Positions 27,109-36,761 are shown, counted from the first letter of the stretch. The stretch is DNA of 64,000 nucleotides from Thalassoglobus neptunius (GCF_007859735.1 NZ_SIHI01000001.1:1508251-1572250); one strand, 5' to 3'. Numbers and translations are program-made. Notes: generated by a model from the sequence alone, not told the origin.

Positions 27109-27148
27109 AAGGCGACCCTCCTCATTGGTGGGTCACCTTATTTTATTG
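27109..27148 (+). terminator. Rho-independent terminator
   Basis: AAGG.GACCC (27109-27118) pairs with GGGTC.CCTT (27130-27139), followed by ATTTTATT. It would end the small-basic-protein transcript and, read the other way, could serve eboE. Confidence 0.7.
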
Positions 27149-27180
27149 GCACCTCTTCTCTTCATTCGCTGACAGGTTTG

Positions 27181-28353
27181 TCAGTCGCTGCCGATTCGCT
27201 TCAAAAGCTCGCGAGTCGCTCGCAGTTCGCCGACAAGTCCTTCAACGAGCGGAATGTCTCTTTCACCCGGAAGAACATTCCACGTGTATGTCTCCACCTC
27301 AAGATGTGGTGCGTAGTCGAGCTTCGCGACTGCAGACAACGCATTCTCAAGCTCTGGTCGAGTTGTCCCCAGCTCGCCGACTGACTCAGCATCGACCGGG
27401 ACATGAAAATGGACTCGCCACAAATCGGCACTTCGAAATTCTTCCGGAGGATTTTCGCACAGCTCGACCGAGAGATCTGTCGCTGAGACGATTCCGTTCG
27501 ATGATCGGGCAAAGCTTTGATGCAGATATCGTTGCTCAACAAACTGCTTGAGTTGATCGCGTGCCGCTTCTCGCTCCCACGGATTCTTCACGTCAATGGC
27601 ACAGGTGATGTGCACTTTGTTGATGCGAATTCCGCTGGCGGTGAGATCTTCAATCGACTTGGCTGTCTCTTCAAATTCGACAGCTTGATGACAAACGTCG
27701 TAGCAGACCCCGAGATGCCGCCTTGCGATCTGATCGTGTCCTTGATTGTCTGCCTCTGAGAACAGCTTCTCAAAGAATTGAATGGTTTCCGGAGTCGTCT
27801 CAAGAACACACAACGGTTCCGGTTCGATCGCAAGTCGGATGACTTTTCCGGTTTCGTCATGGAGGCGATCGAGTTCTTCCGTGAGTTTCAGCAAGTTCTG
27901 GATGCACTGATCGTCAAAGTCGCTCGGTCTTTGGAACCCCTTGAACCCCAACGGGACGGTCGACAAGCTTCCTTCTGTGCCTTCAGGCATCAACTCGGCG
28001 AGCACATGGGCACAGGAAATGGTATAAGCGAGCCGTTCTTCAGTCGTCCAATCAGGCAAATAAACCTGTTCTTTGACTCGTTCGCTGTGAAAATTCCCGT
28101 ACGGAAACGTATTCAGTGTGTAGCAGACGAGATCTCCCTCCTGCAGAACGTTCTGCAGCTGGGAGACTTTTGCGGAGTGCTCCTGGATTTGCGCAATTGC
28201 CGAAGCGGGCAACCAAAGGCCAGCCGCAATCCGGTCTCCGAGTTGCTGTCGTGCGGGAATTGTGAAACTCGTCAAACCAGAAGCAATTTCTTCGATGGTT
28301 TTCCCAGGATGAACGTTTGTGCAATAGCTGAGCGGCAAAGTACTGAGAGACAT
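27181..28353 (-). CDS. eboE: EboE-like metabolite traffic protein
   Basis: This 390-residue protein has a TIM-barrel sugar-phosphate isomerase-like fold and belongs to the EboE family. It starts LSYCTNVHPGKTIEEI (about 6-21). CYTLNTFPYGNFHSERVKE and LGVCYDVCHQAVEFE carry likely metal ligands, with LAIEPEPLCVLETT between them. In cyanobacteria and others, ebo genes form a cluster for export of isoprenoid-type or eustigmatophyte-like metabolites; here the gene stands alone. ATG 28353 is chosen over TTG 28389. It is divergent from the sigma-factor operon. Confidence 0.85.
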   Translation of the reverse strand: MSLSTLPLSYCTNVHPGKTIEEIASGLTSFTIPARQQLGDRIAAGLWLPASAIAQIQEHSAKVSQLQNVLQEGDLVCYTLNTFPYGNFHSERVKEQVYLPDWTTEERLAYTISCAHVLAELMPEGTEGSLSTVPLGFKGFQRPSDFDDQCIQNLLKLTEELDRLHDETGKVIRLAIEPEPLCVLETTPETIQFFEKLFSEADNQGHDQIARRHLGVCYDVCHQAVEFEETAKSIEDLTASGIRINKVHITCAIDVKNPWEREAARDQLKQFVEQRYLHQSFARSSNGIVSATDLSVELCENPPEEFRSADLWRVHFHVPVDAESVGELGTTRPELENALSAVAKLDYAPHLEVETYTWNVLPGERDIPLVEGLVGELRATRELLKRIGSD

Positions 28354-28550
28354 CTGAAATCCGTCAAATTCATCAATTCGGGCGTCCAATCAATCTAGGC
28401 AAACTGAGATCTACTTCACAGCCTGATTGCCAGCTACGATTAAAATTGGTTACCTTTAGGGACAATCGAAACTCGCGATCTCTTCCGGGGTTTCAATTGT
28501 ATGTGATAAGTCGGAGAGAGAAGTCCTCTGAGCAAAGAATCGTAAAGCGA

Positions 28551-29165
28551 GTGGTGACATCTTCGCTGAGCCAGCCTTCCTATCTCCACGATCCTGACGT
28601 GCAGCTGATGTTGCGAGTCAAGGACGGGGATGATGGTGCGTTTGCACAGATTGTCCAGCGGTTTCAGAACCGACTGGTCGGAGTATTCACGAATATGTTC
28701 GCCGATTCTTCGCTGGCAGAAGACCTCGCTCAGGAAGTCTTTCTTCGCGTTTATCGAGCCAAACAGGGATATCAACCGACCGCAAAACTCTCGACCTGGA
28801 TTTTCCAGATTGCTCACAATCTTGCCAGTAACTCGAGACGTTCCAAAGGTCGCAAGAAAGAAGTTCAGTTCCAGCAATCACTGAGCGGTTCACAACCTGT
28901 GGCGTTCGGTGAAGAGCGGCTTCCGGAAAATTCCTCGCTGATGCCAACCCGACAGTTCGAAAAATCCGAGTTACAAGATCGAGTTCAACAAGCAATGTCG
29001 CTTCTCAATGAACGGCAAAGGATGGCTGTCCTGCTTCATCGCTTCGAAGGTATGAGTTATGCGGACATTGGCGAAGCCATGGACTTGTCCCCGCAAGCTG
29101 TAAAATCACTACTGTCGAGAGCCCGGGAAAATCTTCGGGAAGCACTCGAATCATTCGTTCAATAA
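28551..29165 (+). CDS. ECF RNA polymerase sigma factor
   Basis: This is a sigma-70-family factor of the extracytoplasmic-function type, about 204 residues. Region 2 is AFAQIVQRFQNRLVGVFTNM through LAEDLAQEVFLRVYRA and LSTWIFQIAHNLA. Region 4 (about 145-195) is LNERQRMAVLLHRFEGMSYA, then DIGEAMDLSPQAVKSLLSRA. The start is taken as GTG 28551; the frame is open to 28446. It heads an operon with an anti-sigma gene 19 bp downstream and a collagen-like membrane protein, so it likely senses an envelope signal. Confidence 0.9.
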   Translation: MVTSSLSQPSYLHDPDVQLMLRVKDGDDGAFAQIVQRFQNRLVGVFTNMFADSSLAEDLAQEVFLRVYRAKQGYQPTAKLSTWIFQIAHNLASNSRRSKGRKKEVQFQQSLSGSQPVAFGEERLPENSSLMPTRQFEKSELQDRVQQAMSLLNERQRMAVLLHRFEGMSYADIGEAMDLSPQAVKSLLSRARENLREALESFVQ

Positions 29166-29184
29166 CCTCAAAACCTTTCGTCTC

Positions 29185-29697
29185 ATGGACAAGCTGAGCA
29201 GACTAACTCCCGAAGACCGCGAGAATCTCATCGCTTACCTTGATGGTGAGCTTGATGAGCAGGCGACGCGTCACATGGAGTCAATGCTCGTTGAAAGTTC
29301 CGTCGCGCGCAACGATGTCGAAGCTCTTTCTCGAACTTACGATCTGCTCGACGAACTGCCTCGGCCGAATGTCCCGAACGATTTCGTTGAACGAACCGTC
29401 GCCACTGCGAAAATGGAACATGTCTCCGTTCCAATTTCGAAACGCCCATGGTTTCGCAAGACGACCCAGATTTTGACCCTCTGTGGATGGACGACTCTCC
29501 TGGTCGCATCGGCAGCTGTGGGAAGTCTGGTCTCCAGTCGGTATTTTCAGAGTCAGGACGATGTGCTGATCGAGAAGCTTCCGGTGATCGAAAATCTCGA
29601 TGTGTATTACGAAGTGGACAATCTCGAGTTCCTGAACCGGCTCAGTGCGGAGACGTCGCTTTTGAACGAAATGGCGAGGGAGGCAAACGATGAATAA
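29185..29697 (+). CDS. Anti-sigma factor, membrane-bound
   Basis: This 170-residue protein has an N-terminal cytoplasmic domain (LTPEDRENLIAYLDGELDEQ, about 7-26), typical of ECF anti-sigma factors without zinc ligands. One membrane span (ILTLCGWTTLLVASAAVGSLVSS, about 96-118) follows, with a short periplasmic tail. It would hold the upstream sigma factor at the membrane until a signal releases it. The stop overlaps the next gene's start by 8 bases, so the two are translationally coupled. Confidence 0.85.
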   Translation: MDKLSRLTPEDRENLIAYLDGELDEQATRHMESMLVESSVARNDVEALSRTYDLLDELPRPNVPNDFVERTVATAKMEHVSVPISKRPWFRKTTQILTLCGWTTLLVASAAVGSLVSSRYFQSQDDVLIEKLPVIENLDVYYEVDNLEFLNRLSAETSLLNEMAREANDE

Positions 29698-31111
29698 ATC
29701 CTTCGTAAAACTCTGGATCTTCCTGTCAGTCATCGCAGCCATGATCCTCGGCCCCTATCTGGTTCGAGACAAGTCCGAGTTGCTTGCACGACGCAGCAAC
29801 AACTTGAAGAAGATCGCTGAGATGACGCCCTCGAAACGCGATCACCTCAACCGCAATTTTTCTGCGTACGAGACCATGACCACTGAACAAAGACAGCAGA
29901 TTCTGGAGATGCACTCCGAACTGCAGTCGACTGCTGCTTCGAGTGATCAGCAGTTGAGCCAGGTCATGAATACCTATATGGACTGGTTGCAAACGCTGGA
30001 ACCGTACCAGCGCGATCGGCTCAAACAAATCACCGACCCGTTGCAGCGAATTGACGCCATCCACGAAATCCTCGAGGAACAACGCGTACGACATGCTTCG
30101 CAAGTCACGCAACGATCGCTGGGACGAGAAATCGACCCTCGGCTTCGCGACTGGCTCCGGGCCATGTCGAGCGTGCCAGTCCTTTCGAATGAATCCATTG
30201 AACGCCTGATGGACGGAGTGGTCGAACTGAACCCTCTGCTCTTTACCCTCGACGATCGTCGAGAACTGGATCAGCTTGAAGGCTTGCAACACCATCTTCG
30301 ACTTCTGGAAATTATCCGAAGTCGATCAGACGCCTTCCCGGTAGATCGAGGCCCACCCGGTGAGAGAGGACCTTCCGGAGATCGTGGTCCCGGCCCTGGT
30401 CCTGGACCTCCCGGAGAGCGAGGTCCTTCTGGCGAACGCGGTCCTCCCGGATTTCGAGGCCCGTTCATCTTTCCGGAGTATCGCCCGGTCCTGGATTCCC
30501 TCGTCGCGAATTTCGATCGTTACGTCGAAGATTCCGAAGCGAGAGACTTTATCCACGATGATTCCAGCAAATTTCCTGACACTTTCCGGCTTCAGGGGAT
30601 GCTCTTCAAATCGATGATGCTGGAAGCCATTGAAGAAGAACGGATTTCGCGCAGAGCCACAACTGCCGATCTGAGAGAAGATTTTGACGCCATCAGCGAA
30701 GCCGAACAGGATGAACTTCTCAGCTTGTCCGCCGTCGACTTCTACCGGTCTCTTGTCTCTGCGACGGAGACACATGACGGCGTCCATCACGTTGACGTGA
30801 TGAAAGCGTTTCTTCCCATTGAAATGCTTCACTGGTCACTCAATCGTCGCTCGAAATTCGGTCGCCGCGATCGCGGGGACGACGACGACCGAGACGGAGA
30901 CGGCCGAGACAGAGACGGCCGGAATGGCGAAGGACGAAACGGGGAAGGACGGGGAGGATTCGGCTTTCGGGGAGACGGCCGGAGAACGGACAATCGTGGT
31001 CCCGACGATGATGGTCGCCCGCGCGTCGGCCCCAATCGTTTTCAGCGTGATCCTCCCAATGGCCCCAACGAAGAATCGGACACATCCAAAGACGATCAGT
31101 CGCCGGAGTAG
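29690..31111 (+). CDS. Membrane protein with collagen-like triplets
   Basis: This 473-residue protein has an N-terminal signal anchor (LWIFLSVIAAMILGPYL, about 7-24) and a helical extracytoplasmic domain (about 40-215). A run of Gly-X-Y triplets (about 220-260, with GPPGER, GPSGDR, GPSGER, GPPGFR) follows with one phase break. A second helical domain precedes a low-complexity Asp/Arg/Gly tail (about 390-470). It is the third gene of the sigma/anti-sigma operon, so it probably acts with the anti-sigma factor as sensor or effector in the envelope. The collagen-like stretch is rare in such regulators. Confidence 0.7.
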   Translation: MNKSFVKLWIFLSVIAAMILGPYLVRDKSELLARRSNNLKKIAEMTPSKRDHLNRNFSAYETMTTEQRQQILEMHSELQSTAASSDQQLSQVMNTYMDWLQTLEPYQRDRLKQITDPLQRIDAIHEILEEQRVRHASQVTQRSLGREIDPRLRDWLRAMSSVPVLSNESIERLMDGVVELNPLLFTLDDRRELDQLEGLQHHLRLLEIIRSRSDAFPVDRGPPGERGPSGDRGPGPGPGPPGERGPSGERGPPGFRGPFIFPEYRPVLDSLVANFDRYVEDSEARDFIHDDSSKFPDTFRLQGMLFKSMMLEAIEEERISRRATTADLREDFDAISEAEQDELLSLSAVDFYRSLVSATETHDGVHHVDVMKAFLPIEMLHWSLNRRSKFGRRDRGDDDDRDGDGRDRDGRNGEGRNGEGRGGFGFRGDGRRTDNRGPDDDGRPRVGPNRFQRDPPNGPNEESDTSKDDQSPE

Positions 31112-31203
31112 AATTTGGGTCTCCACAGCCTCTAAGATAAAGGCTGGCTTTGCCGAACGTCGGCAACGATTTTCCAAGTAGCTGCTCAAGACAGACGATC
31201 ACG

Positions 31204-31917
31204 ATGACAGATGGACTGAGAGTCCAGCAGTTGACCAAGCACTTTGACTCAGCTGCAGGCGAATTGACCATTCTCCGAGACGCTGAATTGTCCATGTCGA
31301 CGGGTGACTCTGTGGTCATCACCGGCCCTTCCGGGTCCGGCAAGAGCACTCTGCTCTACATCGTTGGAATGCTCGATCAACCGAGTTCCGGCACAGTGTC
31401 TCTCAACGGTGTCGATTTCAGTTCGCTTTCGTCGGCAGATCAGGCTCAATTTCGGAACGAGCAAATCGGTTTCGTCTTCCAGGATCATCATTTGCTCCCG
31501 CAGTGTTCGGTTCTGGAGAACGTTCTTCTTCCAACACTTGCAGGATTCACGGACCGTTCCGACGCAGTGGATCGAGCGAAGGCGCTCCTCGATCGTGTTG
31601 GGCTCTCTGACCGAATCCAACACTTCCCCGCGATACTATCGGGGGGAGAACGTCAACGTGTTGCCGTCTGCCGGGCACTGATCAACCAACCTGTCCTCCT
31701 TCTGGCAGACGAACCAACCGGAAACCTCGACCCTGTGACCGCCGAATCCGTCGGCTCACTCCTGCTCGAAGTTTCGAACGAGCAACAGACGATGCTGGTT
31801 TGTGTCACTCATAGTATGGAACTTGCGAATCGCTTCCCGGTCCACTACGAGTTGTCCCAGGGCAAGCTTGTGGAAGTCAGCAACAAACTCGACCATTCAG
31901 CCGAGGCGAACGCATGA
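31204..31917 (+). CDS. ABC transporter ATPase (LolD/MacB type)
   Basis: This 237-residue ATP-binding subunit has Walker A GPSGSGKST (about 41-49), Q-loop FVFQDHHLLPQCSVLENV, signature LSGGERQRVAVCRAL, Walker B LLLADEPTGNLDP and H-loop CVTHSM. The spacing is that of the LolD/MacB/FtsE group, which power lipoprotein release or export. No permease gene is adjacent. ATG 31204 begins the conserved N-terminus, although the frame opens at 31150. Its stop overlaps the next start by ATGA. Confidence 0.92.
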   Translation: MTDGLRVQQLTKHFDSAAGELTILRDAELSMSTGDSVVITGPSGSGKSTLLYIVGMLDQPSSGTVSLNGVDFSSLSSADQAQFRNEQIGFVFQDHHLLPQCSVLENVLLPTLAGFTDRSDAVDRAKALLDRVGLSDRIQHFPAILSGGERQRVAVCRALINQPVLLLADEPTGNLDPVTAESVGSLLLEVSNEQQTMLVCVTHSMELANRFPVHYELSQGKLVEVSNKLDHSAEANA

Positions 31918-32567
31918 GCACGCCGCCGAGACGTCCCGGTCAACGACAACGGAGCTCCTCGCGGGTTGTTGTTTTTTTGATCATTATTGGGATCGGCTGG
32001 TACCTTCAGCGATCTGAAGAGGCCGAACAAGAGAACGCTCCGCCTTCGATCCCGGTCGTTGAAGCTCCTTCACTCGATCCTGACGAGGAGCCGATCCAAC
32101 AGTCTGCAACAGACGAGAACACGGCGAGAACACCGGAGATCAAGATCTCGGTCCCGAACACCGAGCCGGATGAGCAAGCCCCGTTTCTTGTCGAAGTCTC
32201 TGAGAACATCTTTGAGTCTCCAGCCGGACTCGTTTACCGGTCCGGCAGCGTCGATGGTCATCGCGTCGACCACGTTCTCAGCCACGCGGAAGACATCCCT
32301 TCCAAACCGATTCACGGAGTATTCCGTGGAGATCGTGAAGAGATTTTCAAACTGATTGATGATGCGTGGAAAATCGCTCAAACACGCGGCCCGCCACAGG
32401 TTGAGACAGAGCAAAATCGTGATCGAACCGTTCTGACCGTCGATATGAAACGCCCGATCGGATACGTCGGAGGGCAATCGGGAAAACGGCAGGGACACCC
32501 CGAGTGCAGAAAGATTCGACTGGTTGTTGAAGATCAGAATGTCATCACAGCCTACCCAATGAGATAG
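31914..32567 (+). CDS. Membrane-anchored protein, possible nuclease-fold C-terminus
   Basis: This 217-residue protein has a basic N-terminus, one membrane span (VVVFLIIIGIGWYL, about 18-31), an acidic Pro-rich linker (about 35-95) and a C-terminal domain (about 105-217). That domain has RVDHVLSHAED, HGVFRG, DMKRPIGYVGGQ and a final strand NVITAYPMR. The order of His-His-Arg and the ITAYP end remind me of the BECR nuclease fold (barnase/EndoU/colicin E5/RelE), but I cannot confirm that. It overlaps the ABC ATPase start-to-stop, so they work together. Confidence 0.55.
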   Translation: MSTPPRRPGQRQRSSSRVVVFLIIIGIGWYLQRSEEAEQENAPPSIPVVEAPSLDPDEEPIQQSATDENTARTPEIKISVPNTEPDEQAPFLVEVSENIFESPAGLVYRSGSVDGHRVDHVLSHAEDIPSKPIHGVFRGDREEIFKLIDDAWKIAQTRGPPQVETEQNRDRTVLTVDMKRPIGYVGGQSGKRQGHPECRKIRLVVEDQNVITAYPMR

Positions 32568-32672
32568 GACGTCCTCACGGTTTCTCTCTTTCGCTGAAGC
32601 GTATTCTTTAAAGCACGCCGCTCGATACGTTCCGGTGAACCGTGCTCGTTCCACCGGTTGTGCACGTTCAGT

Positions 32673-34697
32673 TTATTTCAACTCGATCGTGGACGACTTG
32701 CGCTTCAGCACCGCGAAATACCCATTGGTTTCATCGGGAAGCAACTCCCATTCATCGGGTTCGGCGACCAGTTCACGAAGCTTTGAAATGTCGTCGTACA
32801 CTCCGATGCTGTATCGATGACGTCGATCAATGATGATGAGATCCGTATCTGTGGGAACTCGATCTTCGTAGTTCGCCACCTTTCGCGGATAGTCGCTGTA
32901 GTCGTACGATCGTTCCTGATGCGTCAAACGAACATGCACATAGTCTGTCGAAGCGACGCGAGCGTTAGCGGGAATCTGCTCGAGAATCGCTTCAATTGCC
33001 TTCGCTCGATCATCTTGGACGTAAAGGCTCTTCCAGTACATTTCGTGCCCCGGATCCCAAAAATGAATGCTTACCGGGGAAAACCCGAAGAGGAGCGTGG
33101 TCGCGAAGGAACAACTGACGATCCATTTCGCCATCGTCCCCTTCCCTGTCCGGGCGAAGTCGGCTCCCACGACAACAGCTGCGCTCCACACCAGAATCGG
33201 GACGATCGGAGCATGAAAATGGTGGTACGGTCCCGGAGGTTGCATCGCCAGATTGTTCAGACAAAGAAGCATGAACAGCGGAAGCGCAACGAGCAACTGT
33301 GACCACGCACGCAACGGCATCCCCAGCGGCACTAGCAGACGAAGGAAGTAGATCACCGAACCAACTGTGACAAGCTGTCCGAGCAAGAGCTTTGGATTCA
33401 GCAGCATGTTCGTCGCGATCTCGGTCGGAGTCTTCCCGAACGCTTCAAAATATCTGGCATAGTGGACCGTTTCCCAGCCGCGAAAGTAGGGGATGGCGAA
33501 CTTCACAACGACGAGAAGGTAAATCGTGGCCAGGACGCACGTCGCGATTCCAATCCAGAATCTCGCTGCATCACGCGGCGTATTCTGTCGTTTGGATCGC
33601 ACCCATTCGTGACACGCCATCCACAATCCGAACGGTGCAATGACGATTGCATAGTCTTCCTTGGCTGCAAGACAAAACAGGAAGCATCCGATCATCGTTT
33701 TCCATCGACGTGATTCACTCGCAAGGATCGCCCAGAACATCGCCGGGACTCCGAAAACGATCGGCCGAAACGTCTTGAGATCGATGGCGATGTCCAGAAA
33801 ATGCATCGGGAAATACAAGAGGTAGGCCAACCCCATCAAACAGGCAGCCTTCGGATCACCCGATGATCTACGGGTGATGAAATAAACGGGAATCGCCCCC
33901 GACGCCAGCAGCAGAGTCTCGCAAAGCTCAAGAAGCAGGTGCGAAGGCCAAAGTGCGTAAACCGGCAGAAGGAAGAGATGAGCGAACTGAATGTGCTCGC
34001 CCCAGAACAAACCCTGATCCAGATAGCTGCGAAATCCTTTCCCGTGAAGCACATTCCACAGATGCTCTTCGTACATAACCGAATCGCCATGCGGAATCCG
34101 CAGGTTGAACCAGAGACACCAGTTCATGCCGACGGAAATAACAGTGAAGAGAATCATCCCGAAGACCAGGAACAACATCGCTCGAAATTGCGACGATTTC
34201 CCGGAAGCTTCATCGATCGCTGTTCGACTCCACTTTCGGCGATCCAGCAGCTCGTAACACCAGCCAGCAAGGAAGAGTCCAAAGGCCAGGTTGACGAATC
34301 CGATCAGCAAACTTGTGAGCAGTGGAGAGAGAAACGCAACCAGCCAGAGGATCGACCACGCAAGCAGCCACCAGGACCACCTGACGGTCTTCACGAAGAC
34401 TTCGGAAAGGCTGATCCTCGATCCGCCTGTTCCGATCCAACCGGAACAGGCAACGGAGAGATTCACCACGAAGCTGGTCATCAGCCCGACCAATAAAACT
34501 GCCAACCAGTTCAGGCTGACATCTCGATTGGACGCAACGGGAGCGACAGTTCCGCCCAGACTTTCCACAATCGTTGCGCGCAGCGACTCTGAAAAGAATG
34601 CACTGGAGGCCATCGACGATTCCAGAACGAATCCGACAAAAATCGTCACTGCGACCACTTGAAGAAGAAGCGCGAAGAAAGCTCGTTGAGAAATCAT
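32673..34697 (-). CDS. DUF2079 multi-span membrane protein
   Basis: This 674-residue protein has about 12 membrane spans. It carries the DUF2079 features: MYEEHLWNVLHGKGFRSYLD near 215, FLLPVYALWPSHLLLELCETLLLASG, then AIPVYFITRR, LLYFPMHFLDIAIDLKTF and AKEDYAIVIAPFGLWM. The family is related to GT-C glycosyltransferases, with a soluble loop and C-terminal domain (VASTDYVHVRLTHQERSYDY, about 590). The substrate is unknown. It is convergent with the preceding gene at 32567, with 105 bp between the stops. Confidence 0.85.
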   Translation of the reverse strand: MISQRAFFALLLQVVAVTIFVGFVLESSMASSAFFSESLRATIVESLGGTVAPVASNRDVSLNWLAVLLVGLMTSFVVNLSVACSGWIGTGGSRISLSEVFVKTVRWSWWLLAWSILWLVAFLSPLLTSLLIGFVNLAFGLFLAGWCYELLDRRKWSRTAIDEASGKSSQFRAMLFLVFGMILFTVISVGMNWCLWFNLRIPHGDSVMYEEHLWNVLHGKGFRSYLDQGLFWGEHIQFAHLFLLPVYALWPSHLLLELCETLLLASGAIPVYFITRRSSGDPKAACLMGLAYLLYFPMHFLDIAIDLKTFRPIVFGVPAMFWAILASESRRWKTMIGCFLFCLAAKEDYAIVIAPFGLWMACHEWVRSKRQNTPRDAARFWIGIATCVLATIYLLVVVKFAIPYFRGWETVHYARYFEAFGKTPTEIATNMLLNPKLLLGQLVTVGSVIYFLRLLVPLGMPLRAWSQLLVALPLFMLLCLNNLAMQPPGPYHHFHAPIVPILVWSAAVVVGADFARTGKGTMAKWIVSCSFATTLLFGFSPVSIHFWDPGHEMYWKSLYVQDDRAKAIEAILEQIPANARVASTDYVHVRLTHQERSYDYSDYPRKVANYEDRVPTDTDLIIIDRRHRYSIGVYDDISKLRELVAEPDEWELLPDETNGYFAVLKRKSSTIELK

Positions 34698-34800
34698 ATC
34701 AGCATTATTCGCGGCGTTCCGTTCGTGAACAGTGTGCGAGCGTCTGTTTCGTATGCAATCGTCATCGTGAAAAGGATTTCATCAAGTTGCGAAATCGTCC

Positions 34801-36516
34801 TCACTCAAATTCGAACGACTCGACAGTCAGTTGCCGCTTCGGCCAGTAGTCACCTCGACGAAACTCGAATGCGGTCGGGACGAATTCACCAACAATTTCC
34901 GCTGATGCGCCATCTGTTGGAATGTCGTCTTCGAATCCAGTCAACCAGAGAACAGAATTGACGACCAGTTGGCGGAATCCATCGTTGAGTAAGTCTGTCG
35001 ACGAACCCATGGTCGTTGTGACAACTTCACCGACTTCACCGCCAGGCACCTGATAAGTCTTCGTCCAGACAACCGGCATCATCGGATCGTTCTTGGAGTC
35101 ATCAAGTTCCGTGTCGGTATATCTCATTCCATAAAGCGGATCACCCTCGCTTGCCTCGCCTTCGCGATTGACGACTTGACCAAGAACAAGAGGCTGCGAA
35201 TCGCCGGGAAGCGGCAGACGAACACCATACACGTCGGTTGGCCCCCAGATTCCTTCGACACCTCTGAGAATCGGATGATCCGATTGTTCTTCGACAATCA
35301 CCCCACGGGTGCTTTGCGATTTGTGTTTTCCGTGATGGCTGATCCACTTTTCACCGAGCACCAGCCGTCCGAAACCATCCTTCCAGGCTTCCTTCGGACC
35401 GTTGTACCCGTTGCTGTAATGTGACCAGGAACTCCCTTTCGGGAAGTTGAATGCATGCGTCGCAGTTCTCAATCCCAACACAGGTCCGCCGCGCTGCAGA
35501 TACCGATCGATGTACTGCATCTGATCATCTGGAAGAGCACGGAAGCGAGTGGCGATGATCATCAAGTCTGCATCTTCGAGAGCTTCGAGCCCCGGAATGT
35601 TCTCGCCGTAGTTGGGGTCGATGAAACCTGTTTCGGGATTGATTGGAAAGACAACGCGACAGTCAAAGCCATGTTGTTCGGAGAGAATCAGCCCCAGCTG
35701 CGGAAGGGTTTCTTCAGAACGATATTCTTCATCGCCAGCGATTAGAACAATCTTCTTCCCGACGCCGATTCCCTCGTCTCCGGAATACTCGATGTACTCT
35801 TTCTTCGCTGTTTCATCCACGGAAACTTCCTGAAGCTGAAGATTCTTCCAGCGGACTTTTGTTCCAGCCCGTGACTCGTTGTCTCCAATTCCATGAACCT
35901 GCAAGGCGATAAAGCCCGACGCATCCATGTCGTCCGTCAAATCCGCTGCGGGAACACCGTTGACCCAAGTCTTGATCGAGTTTCCGATCACCTGAATTCG
36001 ATAGTGATTCCACTCACCATTCTTGAATGCTTTTCTCGCTGTTTCGTTTTCGTCGCCGGAGAGATCATTCAACCAGCCGCGACGTCCTTCATCATAGATT
36101 CCACCTGACCAGGCTCGGTTGGAAGTATCGATCTCGACCTGATAGCCGTGAACTCGACCAACAGGAATGGTCTTCTTGCGAATCTTTCCGCTTGACGTTT
36201 TTGTCTCGACAACTTGCGGCTTTTCGGCCACATGACTTCGAATCTGAATTCCGGAGTTCAGTCCCAGATCGACTTTCAGGTCGACATCCAGAATGAAATT
36301 GGAATACTCCCGATCAGTACACAGAAAGCTGTTCGGAGTGTTGACGACCGATTCCCCGACGACAACGCCATCCTCGATGGTGTATTTGGCTTCGCCGCCG
36401 CGTTGCGTCCAACCGTCGAGAGAATCCCCCTTGATCAATGAGACCGGCTCACCGGCATGGGCACTGTGAAAGCAAGCACAAGCGACAAGAAAACTCGCGA
36501 GCCGTAGGTATCTCAT
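34801..36516 (-). CDS. Secreted DUF1080 + ThuA-like protein
   Basis: This 571-residue exported protein has a signal peptide of about 21 residues. Residues about 25-235 form a DUF1080/3-keto-disaccharide hydrolase beta-sandwich (LIKGDSLDGWTQRGGEAKYT, FILDVDLKVDLGLNSGIQIR, HGYQVEID, NGEWNHYRIQVIGNSIKTW). Residues about 250-560 are a ThuA-like glutamine-amidotransferase-fold domain (VLIAGDEEYRSEETLPQLG, LMIIATRFRALPDDQMQYI). Such pairs are abundant in planctomycetes and linked to sugar or polysaccharide breakdown. ATG 36516 starts a normal signal peptide. It shares the ThuA type with the gene at 38012. Confidence 0.87.
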   Translation of the reverse strand: MRYLRLASFLVACACFHSAHAGEPVSLIKGDSLDGWTQRGGEAKYTIEDGVVVGESVVNTPNSFLCTDREYSNFILDVDLKVDLGLNSGIQIRSHVAEKPQVVETKTSSGKIRKKTIPVGRVHGYQVEIDTSNRAWSGGIYDEGRRGWLNDLSGDENETARKAFKNGEWNHYRIQVIGNSIKTWVNGVPAADLTDDMDASGFIALQVHGIGDNESRAGTKVRWKNLQLQEVSVDETAKKEYIEYSGDEGIGVGKKIVLIAGDEEYRSEETLPQLGLILSEQHGFDCRVVFPINPETGFIDPNYGENIPGLEALEDADLMIIATRFRALPDDQMQYIDRYLQRGGPVLGLRTATHAFNFPKGSSWSHYSNGYNGPKEAWKDGFGRLVLGEKWISHHGKHKSQSTRGVIVEEQSDHPILRGVEGIWGPTDVYGVRLPLPGDSQPLVLGQVVNREGEASEGDPLYGMRYTDTELDDSKNDPMMPVVWTKTYQVPGGEVGEVVTTTMGSSTDLLNDGFRQLVVNSVLWLTGFEDDIPTDGASAEIVGEFVPTAFEFRRGDYWPKRQLTVESFEFE

Positions 36517-36761
36517 CCGAGCACTCCCTGAGTGTGTTAGAACCTGAGTGGAATTGAGTCTCGCTCAGGTTTCCGTTCGCCGAATCGCATCGTAAAAACC
36601 CCGACGCGATTGACCGATGATTCGATCAATCGATTGTAAGAGGGCACCAGACAGCGCGAAGCATTCTGACGAATGGAGCCTGAAAACTCCAAGTTAGAGA
36701 AAACGTCACGCGAGGGAAAGGGATCGCGTCGCGTCCGTTGCGGCGATGATGACGAGCTTCG

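Noticed and set aside
30360-31035. Several Pro/Arg-rich frames overlapping the collagen-like gene.
   Set aside because: These follow from the Gly/Pro/Arg codon bias of the collagen-like gene and have no independent support.
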